Source: Pictodentalium vernedei (taxonomy: Eukaryota > Mollusca > Scaphopoda > Dentaliida > Dentaliidae). From it: a stretch of 64,000 bases of DNA. A model generated the notes under the pieces. It saw only the letters and a list, made by a program, of their open reading frames with translations. It was not told the origin of the DNA and did no database searches. Made by a program: the position numbers and the translations under genes. The stretch covers positions 386,561,217-386,625,216 of the forward strand of contig CM062294.1 of the NCBI GenBank assembly GCA_031216915.1, in the 5' to 3' direction. Positions 45,505 to 55,429 of the stretch are shown one piece after another (position 1 is the stretch's first letter; every line of letters starts with the position of its first letter).

Positions 45505-45812
45505 TTGATGCAGATGCCGAAGGCACCTGTCGTGAGTGCCAAGGGCAAGCGCGATGATGGGAGGAATTGGAGGTGAAAGGGGGGGGGGGGGGGGGCATGT
45601 GTTTGCCACCAAGAAAATTTTGAAATCAGTTATTAAATGGAGACTTCTGGCTACTTTTGGAATGAAAAATCACACTATTTTTCGGCCGTCAAAATGATGT
45701 TTTTAGCAGCATGTTTCAAATGTGCAACTTCATCGGGGAGTATCCAGTGACTTAGAGTTATAGCTTTTGAGTGCACAATTCTTGAAGTGATAACTTTTAT
45801 CACTTCAAGAAT
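45505..45812. repeat. hAT-like fragment and hairpin
   Basis: gcagatgccgaaggcacctg and a G run at 45580 match the interior of the hAT-like elements at 41.6 and 59.9 kb. Downstream a perfect hairpin attcttgaagtgata / tatcacttcaagaat lies at 45778-45812. Confidence 0.5.
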
Positions 45813-46619
45813 CAGGCTGTCTAAAATTACAACCGTTGATCAAGTGCAGAGCTCCATTCGGATACAGTCCCCTTCTTGACTGTTGGCACAGGAGTCAAAA
45901 TTTTTTTTTTTTTTTTTTTTTTTGGGGGGGGGGGGGGGGGGGTGGGTCCGATATTCTGGCGGTCGAATGCACCGAGGGTCCAGTACTCCGAAGGCCCATC
46001 ATTCCTCTGGACAGCTGACAAATACTTATAAAATCCAATGCTCCGACACTCTCGAGGTTCAATACTCCTATGCAAGCTCTCAAGCCACCAGTAAAGAAAT
46101 CGACGTTGATATGGCCTGGGACCAATCTTGCCCTGAAATAGCCTATCGCCTATGTTCAGATTCAAACAGCCGAGATATTTCTGTTAGTCGAAAAAGCGAA
46201 GCTACGGTTCGCTTTTCTGATCAACTGAAATATTTCCTCCGCTTAATTGTGAAAAATTTTCATTTTTTTTTTTTTTTTTTGAATCAGCACAAGAAATATT
46301 TCTCAATCAAGACTTCTATTGGCCGAATGTTAGATTGTATTTACCATTATGAATGAAAACCCACTATACATATCGTCGCATGAGAACTTTCAGTGGAAGA
46401 TAGAACCTTATGGTTCTCAAGAGACGATATGTTGAATCGAGGACATGGGTTTTCAAGGGCACTTTTCGGTTCAACATTGGCTGCATGTCGAACCAGTTGT
46501 ATTCAATATGTCCACGAAGAACAACGTGATTCTGTTATCCTGAAGATCCGAGGACATTTCCGTTATTGAAATTTCTATTAGTACACCGGTGTCATCCCCA
46601 CAAGAAGAATCCTAGCAAG

Positions 46620-46737
46620 ACGAATTGGTAAAATATCCCAACAAGACGATCCCAACAAGACGAATCCCAACAAGACGATCCCAACAAGACGATCCCAACA
46701 AGACGAATCCCAACAAGACGAATCCCAACAAGACGAA
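46620..46737. repeat. Minisatellite arm, left member of inverted pair (CCCAACAAGACGA)
   Basis: Eight or nine 13-16-bp units of atcccaacaagacga. The inverse (tcgtcttgttgggat) is at 48525-48595. Confidence 0.9.
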
Positions 46738-47419
46738 AAAAAATTTCTCATCGAATATGGGGAAAGTTTACTTTAAAAAAAACGTGTACATTACAATGTG
46801 TGCTATTTGAAGTATTTTAGGGTTTTATTTTATGCATGTGTTTGGGAGTTTTGTTTATAAAAAAGATACAAAAAAAAACTGTAGAAAATAGGGTCTTGCA
46901 ACAAAGCGTGGCACCTCTGTTAACTGGGAGCGTTTTTTATTTGGTTGTCAAAAGTTTGTTCACATATTAAGATAACTTAAGACAACTTTATTCAGCAGCA
47001 CACAAAAGCAGACAATACAATGCATATGAATAACTACTCTGGTAAAAAATAAAATGTATACCGCTAGGGGATCTCATAGCCAGATTGGCTGTCATCCTGG
47101 TATTCCACCCAAGAACAAAGAGAAACAATATGTGCGACAGTAATACATCCAAAGCGAATGCTGATAATTGTAAAACGCTGTATGGGCGGCTCCGGAAATA
47201 TGGGAGCGCCATACAAGGTAAATGCAGGGTAAATGCAAGATAGATCCCGATGGTAATTGCAAGTCGCATCCATGCTTTGACCAACTCACTGAACAAAAAA
47301 TTAGAGAAAGGTAATACAGACTTGGAATAACTTTAGAAATAACTATACAATACCGTACCGTCCCATACCATAATGTACTATACAGCACTGCAGCCCTCCA
47401 CCCACCCACACGATACTAT

Positions 47420-47700
47420 ATATACAATACTATAATATGCTATACCAAACTAAATTATATCCTACCATACCATACTATACTACGCCATTACTACACTACT
47501 GTACAGTACACCACACTACTATACTACAATATAATACACTATACCATACTAACTCAAACTATTGGTGTACTATACTATACCATACCATACCATCTCATAT
47601 CGTACCACACCGCACCGTACCGGACCGCAAAGTGCCATACCATACCATACCATACCATACATACCATACCATACCATACCATACCATACTATATCGGACT
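47420..47700. repeat. (CATAC)n pentanucleotide-rich tract
   Basis: Degenerate taccatac words becoming a clean run at about 47635-47690. Confidence 0.9.
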
Positions 47701-47819
47701 ATACATGTACTATATTGGGAATAAATTACTAAAGCGGTGAAGCGGCGAGCTACCGATTTACATAGCATAGTGATAGTTGGTCAAAGTAGGATATATGTTG
47801 GACGAGACCCCCAGATTCA

Positions 47820-48436
47820 GCAAGAATGAATATAGATATGGACTACATAAGCGTCCAAAGTAAAATTAGTGCAATAGACTTGTTGCAATTAAAATAGCAT
47901 AATCTGATAATCTTTTTTATACACATACTTCTATCAGTTAACATACCTACTTCATGATCAAGTTCATTCCATATTATTGGGTATAAGTATGACGGGAGAT
48001 TACCTAAAAGTTTTGTTCTTGTTTTGCCTATGCGAAGAAGTCTGGATTGTCTAGTACATCTATTAGTTTGTTGACCTCCAGTTTCGAAGAAAGCATTGAA
48101 AGAGACAGGTAAGTTATCCCAATGCCAATCGTGTACGAAAAGTAACGCGTGCAATGTAAACAAGTCGTTCACTTTCAAAATCTTCACCATATAGAATAAG
48201 GGGTCTGTATGTGCATTAAATTTCTTCTTGTTTATAATTCTCTACGATCGTTTCTGCATCAACAGGAGCTTACTAGTCAATATCGAGTTACCCCATGCAT
48301 GGACTCCATACACCAAATGGCTGTGGACCAAGGCATAATAAAGCGTCTTCATGGCATTGTGTGGCAGAATAGCTTTGACTTTACCGAGTGCGTAATTCGC
48401 ACGCGCAATTTTGGCACAGAGCACCCAACCAGTTAA
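47820..48436 (-). pseudogene. Non-LTR retrotransposon (LINE) 3' fragment
   Basis: Minus-strand frames give KIARANYALGKVKAILPHNA, TLYYALVHSHLVYGVHAWGN and then, in another frame, KVNDLFTLHALLFVHDWH, LPVSFNAFF, TRQSRLLRIGKTRTKLLGN and YPIIWNELDHEV. These are the end of reverse transcriptase (LYYALVHSHLxYG...WGN) and the conserved C-terminal tail of jockey/CR1-like LINEs (P..WN.L). One or two frame breaks; upstream RT is missing. It lies inside the inverted minisatellite arms. Confidence 0.85.
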
Positions 48437-48524
48437 ATGAAATCTCTTTGTCGAAAAAAAGTAAGCCGTGTTAGCAGTTTATGATGGAAAACCTCAAAAT
48501 AAATGGGTTATATTGTCATTTTAA

Positions 48525-48600
48525 TTAAATTTCGTCTTGTTGGGATTCGTCTTGTTGGGATGAACATTTTCGACATTCGTCTTGTTGAGAGTAAACCTGT
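48525..48600. repeat. Minisatellite arm, right member of inverted pair (TCGTCTTGTTGGGAT)
   Basis: Three to four units, the inverse of 46620-46737. Confidence 0.85.
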
Positions 48601-48764
48601 GCAAATATCGTGGCTTTCATGTCCACACAACGCATACATGGGGCGGGGGAATGCCTCGTCAAGTATACAGAGGATTGCTATAGTACACTATTTCTAGACT
48701 GTTTACACCAACGTAACCCCATGAAATGGTAGGCCCTAATGGGCGAAAGGAGTGTAACGTTGAA

Positions 48765-49015
48765 ATACCATCGGAGTATGGGACATTCAGAGTGTTAGGG
48801 CTTCAGAGTATTGGCGTTACGGAGTTTTGGGCCTTCAAACTATTGATTGCGGGGTAATAGTCATTCGGACTATTGAGCCTTCAAAGCATTAAGCCATCGG
48901 AGTATCAGGCCTTAGAGTAGTGGACCCTCGGTGTATTGGACATTCGGACTATTGGGCATTAGGTCAACGGTACCTCAGAGTACCGAACCTTTCGAATATC
49001 CAATCTTAGAGGCAT
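48765..49015. repeat. Minisatellite arm, right member of inverted pair (GGAGTATTGGACCTTC type)
   Basis: About 16 units such as cggagtatcaggcctta and cggtgtattggacattc, the inverse of 44750-45440. Confidence 0.8.
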
Positions 49016-49177
49016 GGAATTATAGAGCATGTATCGTGACCCATAAGTAGATTAAGCTATAAAATATGGTGGAAACCTGTAGGTAAAAACTGTTGTGATG
49101 CTTTTCTTCCTTCACTGCTTTTTTTCACTCCAGTCATGATGCTTACGTCTGAAGAGAAATTTTGCCAAAATAAATAG

Positions 49178-49223
49178 CAACAACTAACGCGAGATCTCGC
49201 TGAGATCTCACGTAGGTTGTTAG
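49178..49223. repeat. Inverted repeat (hairpin)
   Basis: caacaactaacgcgagatct facing agatctcacgtaggttgttag. Confidence 0.85.
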
Positions 49224-49264
49224 TAGTATGTCATGTACCCGGTCATCCCATATTTGGGTGACCT

Positions 49265-49470
49265 CGGAAGTGACGTCATGTCGCGTGACTCATTGGCGCC
49301 ATGTTGTGTTGTAATGGTAACCCGCGTGAGCGGTCATCTTGTGACGTCATTACTATAGTGATATGTGGTGTTAGTGCGCATGCGTAACGCGTGTTGTTAG
49401 GGTGATAGTGTTTCCGTCGACCATTTTGTATGCTGGGAGCCGCCATCTTGGTTTCTATCGTCGCACGTGG
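49265..49470. promoter_or_regulatory. CpG-rich stretch with clustered factor motifs
   Basis: Two perfect CRE palindromes TGACGTCA (49271-49278, 49342-49349), an AP-1 site TGACTCA (49286-49292), an NRF1-like GCGCATGCG (49376-49384), a YY1-like GCCGCCATCTTGG (49439-49451) and an E-box CACGTG near 49465. Visibly richer in CpG than its surroundings. It could be an unrecognised promoter or enhancer; no convincing exon follows on either strand. Could also be the regulatory end of a mobile element. Confidence 0.45.
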
Positions 49471-49926
49471 TTGCTATGTGATCCAAAACCTTCTTAGGAT
49501 AGGGGTATGTTCGGGTATGTTCGGAGAGTTTGTTTCTTTGTACAGGAGTAATTTCCCGATTCGTAGTATTAGCACAAACAACCCGACAATCCCTCCAGAT
49601 CACCAAAATCCACCCCAAACTACAGAAACGAAATTGGCAAATCCTCCTTTTTGGGCATATAATAGTAGCACGTAGTGCTATAGTACCGAGGGGCTCCAGG
49701 GCGTAAGTTCGATTGAACTAGAGTAGTTTTTCTGATTCGGATTTTCTCAAGAATCCATATTTACTTCGCAGAATAACCACAAACAACCCTATAATTGTTT
49801 ACTTGGCTCTGATTTCCCAAATAAATTCTCGGTTTCTACCCATGTATCTACAAGCTCTGTTATGACTTCTTTGTTCTATTTATTTTGACTTCCCTAAACA
49901 TGTTTATGTTCTATTGTACACATTAC

Positions 49927-50093
49927 AGGTAGCACATAGGCACATGCTGGATGTGCCAATATGTGCTTATGTGTAAAAGCACAATGTGACACAATGTGCT
50001 CTAGCACATAGGCACATGCTGGATGTGCCAATATGTGCTTATGTGAAAAGGCACAATGTGACACATTGTGCGCTAGCACATAGGCACATACGG
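49927..50093. repeat. Palindromic 76-bp tandem repeat
   Basis: Two full units and a part: gcacataggcacatgctgg, atgtgccaatatgtgc, then aagcacaatgtgacacaatg. Each unit folds on itself (GCACAT...ATGTGC). Confidence 0.88.
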
Positions 50094-50331
50094 GTATTTG
50101 AGGACACCTATGACCTGGTATTTTCCAAAAAGGGATTCCACAAGTGGGATTCTATAAGTGGGATTCTGTCTTACCTCGAGTGACTCGCACATACTGCTCG
50201 AACGACTCGAATCCCATCGAGCAAATGTGCTTTAGAGCAATTGCTCGATCGAGTGACTCGCATATACGACTCTTAGCCTCATTTCGGTATTTGAGGAAAC
50301 CTATGACCTGGTATTTTTCCAAAAAGGGATT

Positions 50332-52030
50332 CTATAGGGATTCCAAAACTAGACGTACTAGAGGCTCTAAAGAGCCTGTAATCGCTCACCTGGAACTACA
50401 TATAAAAATATGATTACCCATATGCTTTCCATGGTAACTATGAGCTGCAATTGTGGCCATGTTTGCAACATTACATCAACATTACAAGAGGATCATTGGT
50501 AGAATGTGTCCCAGTCCTCAATCATGTGAAGTTTCAAAACATTTCAGTTTGTAGTTTCAGAGGGGAAGATTTTTGCAAAATCCATCAATCAGAATCAGTG
50601 AATGTCTCTGGTGGCTATATTTTCCAACCAACGAGAACAAAAAGAGGATCTTTTGTAGGGGGCCTCCTATAGACCATTCCTGCGAAGTTTGGTTCACGTC
50701 GGTTCAGTGGTTCCTGTGAAGAAGATGAAAATGTGATTTCCCATAGGGTTTCTTTAGTAACTATAAGCCGCAATCGTGACCATGTTTGCAACACGATCAA
50801 CATTAAATGAGGATCATTGGTAGAGGGTGTCCCAGTCATCAATCAGGCAAAGTTTCAAAACATTTGGCCTTTGCTTTCAGAGAAGACTTTTCAAAATCCA
50901 CCATTCAGAATAAAAAATGCGTCTGGCAGCCATATTTTTCTATGCATGGTAACAAAATGAGGCGCGTTTGTAGATGACCTGCCATAGATATCCCTGCCAG
51001 GTTTGGTTCACATCAGCTCTGTCGTTCCAGGGAAGAAGATGAAGATGTGATTTCCCATAGGGTTTCTACAGTAAATATAAGCCGCAATTGCGGCTATGTT
51101 TACAACCCGATCACCATTAAATGAGGATCGTTGGTAGAGGGGTCCCAGCCATCATATACGTGAAGTTTCAAAACATATGGCTTTGCAGTTTCAGAGGAGA
51201 AGATTTTTCAAAATCCACCAATCAGAATCAAAGAATGCCTCTGGCGGCCATGTTTTTCAACCCATGGGAACAAAATGAGGACAGTTTATAGAGGACCTCC
51301 CATAGACCATTTCTACCAAGTTTGGTTCACGTCGGGTAAGTAGGTCCAGAGAAGAAGATGAAAATGTGATTTCCATAGGGTTTCTACAGTAACTATAAGC
51401 CGCAATTGAAGCCATGTTTGCAACTCGATCAACATTAAATAACGGGCGTTGGTAGAGGGGGGGGGGGGGGGGGGCTGTCATCAACCATGAACAGTTTCAA
51501 AACATTTGGCCCTGTGATTTCAGAGGAGAAGATTTTTCAAAATCCACCAATCAGAATCAAAGAATGCCCCTGGCGGCCATGCTTTCAAATCCATGGGAAC
51601 AAAATGAGGATCGTTTGTAGAGGACATCCCATAGACTATCCCTGCCAGGTTTGGATCACTTCGGCTAAGTAGTTCCAGAGAAGAAAATGAAAATGTGATT
51701 TCTCATATGGTTTCTATAGTAACTGTAAGCCGCAATTGCGGCCATGTTTGTAACCCGATCAACATTAAACGAGGATCGTTGGTGGGGGGGGGGGGGGGGG
51801 TGGGTGGGCGGGGGGGGGGGGTCAGTCATCATTTAAGTGAAGTTTCAAAACATTTGGCCTGGCGGTTTCAGAGAAGATTTTTGAAAATCCACCAAACAGA
51901 ATCAAAGAATGCCTCTGGAAGCCATGTTTTTCATCCGACGGGCACAAAATGAGGAAATGAGGATAGTTTATGGAGGACCTCCCATAGACCATTTCTGCCA
52001 AGTTTGGTTCACACCGGCTCAGCGGTTACA

Positions 52031-52061
<31 letters not shown>

Positions 52062-52128
52062 GATGCCGGACGACGACGGACGCCAAGCGATGTGAAAAGC
52101 TTACATGGCTTTTTAGACGAGGTGAGCT
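50332..52128 (+). mobile_element. Mollusc-type tandem-unit element ending in AGGTGAGC
   Basis: Starts with tactagaggctctaaagagc then tcgctcacct and ends gacgaggtgagct, so short inverse ends. Inside are five units of ~310-330 bp (ccatagggtttctacagtaa at about 50742, 51053, 51372 and 51702; first unit at 50417), each with aatgcctctggcggccatg and tagaccattcctgccaag words. An apparent 11-bp duplication AAAAAGGGATT lies at 50321-50331 and 52129-52139. Ends in a gacggacgcc tract. No coding sequence. Confidence 0.8.
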
Positions 52129-52354
52129 AAAAAGGGATTACATAAGTGGGATTCCGTCTTACCTCGGGAAAAATATGATTTGAAATTTGTTTTTTTGCGA
52201 TATCAGCGCGCAGAGGGTTAAAGCCATACGTCTCTAACTTTATTAATTATGAATATATGTAAAACAAACCTTGGACATTTTTTCAACTCTGTTGTCCATT
52301 AACTGAAATATTGCTGGTGTTTTTCGTCCTGACTAAGTCCTAGCCAGCAGATGC

Positions 52355-52445
52355 ATAAAAAGAGGATTTTGTCAGGGAAGGATTGTATCAGGGAGGGGTT
52401 TTGTCAGGGGCGGATTATGTCAAGGAGGGATTTTCTCTTGGTTGA
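52355..52445. repeat. Minisatellite (TTTTGTCAGGGAGGGAT)
   Basis: Five imperfect ~17-bp units. Confidence 0.8.
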
Positions 52446-52449
52446 ATTT

Positions 52450-53160
52450 TATGTTATTCCTCAATATATTGGTACCTTGGAGTATCGGGGCTTCAGAATA
52501 TAGATACGTCACCATTAATTTATAATTCTTTACTGTAGGGTTTCCTGTGGGAAAACATGTTGAGGACAGTTTGTGTTGAAAATTAAGATTTGATAAAATT
52601 AAAAAAAAATCAAGACTTATTCCGAGGTGTGTGTCGTGACAAGAAGATTTGTCGTTTTGTCAGTCGGAGACACTATATCTTAGCAGGTAAGAGAGCGGGA
52701 GCCTATTTTTGTTCTAGGGAGAGTGTCTGATTTTAAACCCTCCGTGCACCGCTTACATTTTCTGATATACTGAAATTGAAGGAGTGGATCTCGAAAATGG
52801 GATAGATTTGAGATTTCTACACCGAAAGACCTTGGAACCGTGAGCAGGGGCCTCTTGACTCCCTCCAGCTGTGTTCACAAGTAACTCTTTTCCCCGGGCT
52901 TGTTGTTATTTTGTAAAAGAAAATTATATAACGGAGTGTTTCTTATTTTTAAATTTAAATTTATTTTTTTTAATTATTAAACAAACAAATTTTAATAGTT
53001 TTTTCTTGGGGTTTGTTGATTTGTAAAAATTTTCTGTCAGGGTTCATCCATTGCAGGGTCTTTAGCAACAAATTTCATTTTATTTTGAAGCTTAAACGGT
53101 ATTGGGTTATTTCAAATTATTAGAGTAATTTGAAAATATTGCAATCAGAAAATATTGCAA
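52450..53160. other. No gene recognised
   Basis: AT-rich; a short word set near 52470 (ccttggagtatcggggcttc) resembles the 48.8 kb minisatellite. Confidence 0.35.
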
Positions 53161-53261
53161 TCAACATACGAGACATATAATAATACTTCGGGTTCCTTTA
53201 CACAAAGCCTTGTCTGTAAGTAACTCTATATGGTTTAGTCTAACATCCCTTTGATCGCTAT

Positions 53262-53725
53262 CCGGACAAAATACCCTCGGACAAAATACCCTTAGGACAT
53301 AATACCCTCGGACAAAATACCCTTAGGACATAATACCCTCAATGGGTAGGACAAAATACCCTCAGACCAAATGTATATACAGTTGGATTTTTGGTGTTGG
53401 GGGGGGGGGGGGGAGGTGGTGGGGGGCGGGGTAATTGCATCTAAGGCACTAGCCGGTGTTTTGTTTGAAATAACAAGTACCAATATTTTTAATTTTTTTT
53501 ATTAACCCTTTACCTAACGTAACGGCCAAAACCGGCCAGCGCTATTCTCAAAAATCGCCAATTAATTTTCACTGCTTTTTCATGAAACATGAAACAAATA
53601 TGAGGGTATTTTGTCCGAAGGTATTTTGTCCTACCCATTGAGGGTATTATGTCCTAAGGGTATTTTTTGAGGGTATTATGTCCTAAGGGTATTTTGTCCG
53701 AGGGTATTTTATCCTACAATCCTCT
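53262..53725. mobile_element. Foldback-like element with minisatellite arms (GGACAAAATACCC)
   Basis: Left arm 53262-53365: units ggacaaaataccctcgg. Right arm 53605-53720: the inverse, gagggtattttgtccgaagg. The loop holds a G run and half of a TTAA-type MITE (TTAA at 53512). It interrupts repeat R; the R sequence resumes at about 53726. Confidence 0.78.
53512..53604. mobile_element. Half of a TTAA-type MITE
   Basis: TTAACCCTTTACCTAACG then aaaaccggccagcgctattc: the inverse of the right half of the 12271 copy, cut off by the minisatellite arm. Confidence 0.75.
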
Positions 53726-53882
53726 GATCATTCTTAAGGGTTGTTGGTGATCAGTGGCTAAACCTGTGGAATCAGAAAAAAACAAAAATTAGGGGAATAA
53801 AAAAATATACTTCATCTTTTCTATCTTGTGTTCTCGTTGTCAAATTTCCATTCCTATTGTTTTAGGGAGAGAGGAGGGGTAG

Positions 53883-54596
53883 CAGGGACGTGGCGACAGG
53901 GGGTAAGGGGGTGTCACCCCCCAACCCTGGAAAAAAATTCCTATAGTTGGAAATTCGGAGGGCAAGTCATGAGTAGTTGGAAATTCCATCTATCTGGATT
54001 TTAAAGCTTCTTTGGTGATGCTGATGTCCAAAATTCCAACTCGGTTTCAAATCTGCAAATTTTCCAACTGTTACAGTGTACGCAATATCGAGCTTCATAA
54101 GTGTGCATGATGTCAGTCGGTACGAGATTTCTATAGTACGTTTACTTATCGTAATAAAAAAAATCCTCGAAATGCACTTCAAGAAAATCACATGTAAAAT
54201 CGTTATCCTGAGTTAATTCCACCATTCACAGTTACAACGAGATGAAACATCGAAAATTGATCATTCCTGCATAAGATCTGATTTAATGTTAGCACAGTGT
54301 GAATTGCTCAAAGTTCTCAGCTTGAGCATTTGTTTAGCACATATTCAATTCACAGAATAATACCAGACAATAATAATACTTGATAATTCTATCATAAATG
54401 TGTTAGCATTTCAGTTACTACAATCAATTTTATGCCCCTTTCATGGCTTCATTTTCAAAATGTTTCTCGGTAGTGAATTTCCAACTGGGGGAGGGACCGG
54501 GAGGGGGCTCCCCCTCCCGGTCCTGTCCCCTAGTTGGAAATTCACTACTCTCTACCCCCCCCCCCCCCCAATCGGACACCCCTAGCCGCGTCCCTG
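53883..54596 (-). mobile_element. Non-autonomous hAT-like element, copy 2
   Basis: Inverse copy of 2492-3233 over 714 bp; ends CAGGGACGTGGC and GCCGCGTCCCTG, a 12-bp inverted repeat. Inserted in repeat R. Confidence 0.78.
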
Positions 54597-54947
54597 ATCT
54601 AAGGCATTTTCGATATACTCGGGGTTGTGCGTGATAACGAAATAATTCCACTGTTGCCTAACCCACGGGGCCGACCATGCTTTGATTGGTCCCGTGAGGG
54701 GAAAATTCTGATTTTCAAACCCGAATATAGGCAAAATGCTTGCATTTGGGGTATTTATCAATACCGCCCGAGTAGTGTGTAACTGTCGGGACCGAGCAGA
54801 CACACAATCCTTGCATTAAAGACAAGTGTGCCGATGCGCTAAATTGTCTGTGAATAATGAGTCTGTGATAACGAGATAACTTCAATGGTATTCAAGTCTC
54901 GGGAACGCGCATGATTTGGTTCTGTGTGAGAAAATTCAATTTCTAGA
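54597..54947. repeat. Single inverted unit of the ~355-bp satellite
   Basis: Aligns in reverse with 37920-38260 (ggcattttcgata, tcggggt, gtgcgtgataacgaa). Lies between hAT-like copy 2 and a partial third copy. Confidence 0.85.
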
Positions 54948-55172
54948 ATAATACCAAATAATAATAACAACCTGACAATTCTATCACAAATGTGTTGGCA
55001 TTTCAGTCACTAGAATCAATTTTATGCCCTCTTTCATGGCTTCATTTTCAAAATGTTTCTCGGCAGTGAATTTCCAACTAGGGGGAGGGACCGGGAGGGG
55101 AGTTCCTTCCCCTACCTGGAAATTCACTATTCCCCCCCCCCCCCCCACCAAGCGGAAACCTTTAGCAATGTG
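54948..55172 (-). mobile_element. Partial third hAT-like copy
   Basis: Repeats the last ~235 bp of 53883-54596 (gtgttggcatttcag, tcatggcttcattttcaaaa, tgaatttccaacta). The terminal CAGGGACG is lost. Confidence 0.8.
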
Positions 55173-55429
55173 TGTGTGTGGGGGGGGGGGGGGGGTGACT
55201 ACGAGAACACGACATATTCGCCCCTTTGCCGGATAGACTATATATATATAACTGACGATAATCCATAGGGCCACTAGTCCAGTTCCCGTCTGGTAAGATA
55301 GTTTGATCAGCATGTGCAAAAACAGTAAAACCCTTCGGCCGATTTTTGTTGGGTCTCGTAATTCGGTTTTCCAGTTAGGCTTGGTTCCGGTTTTGGCGGC
55401 AAAAAACCATTCAGCTCTGTCAGAACAAT

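Larger units (their letters stand above)
53165..55420. repeat. Dispersed repeat R, copy 2, interrupted twice
   Basis: Matches 7980-8720 in three blocks (53165-53261, 53726-53880, 55195-55420). Between them sit a foldback-like element (53262-53725) and a composite of hAT-like copies and one satellite unit (53883-55172). R is therefore older than both. Confidence 0.68.
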
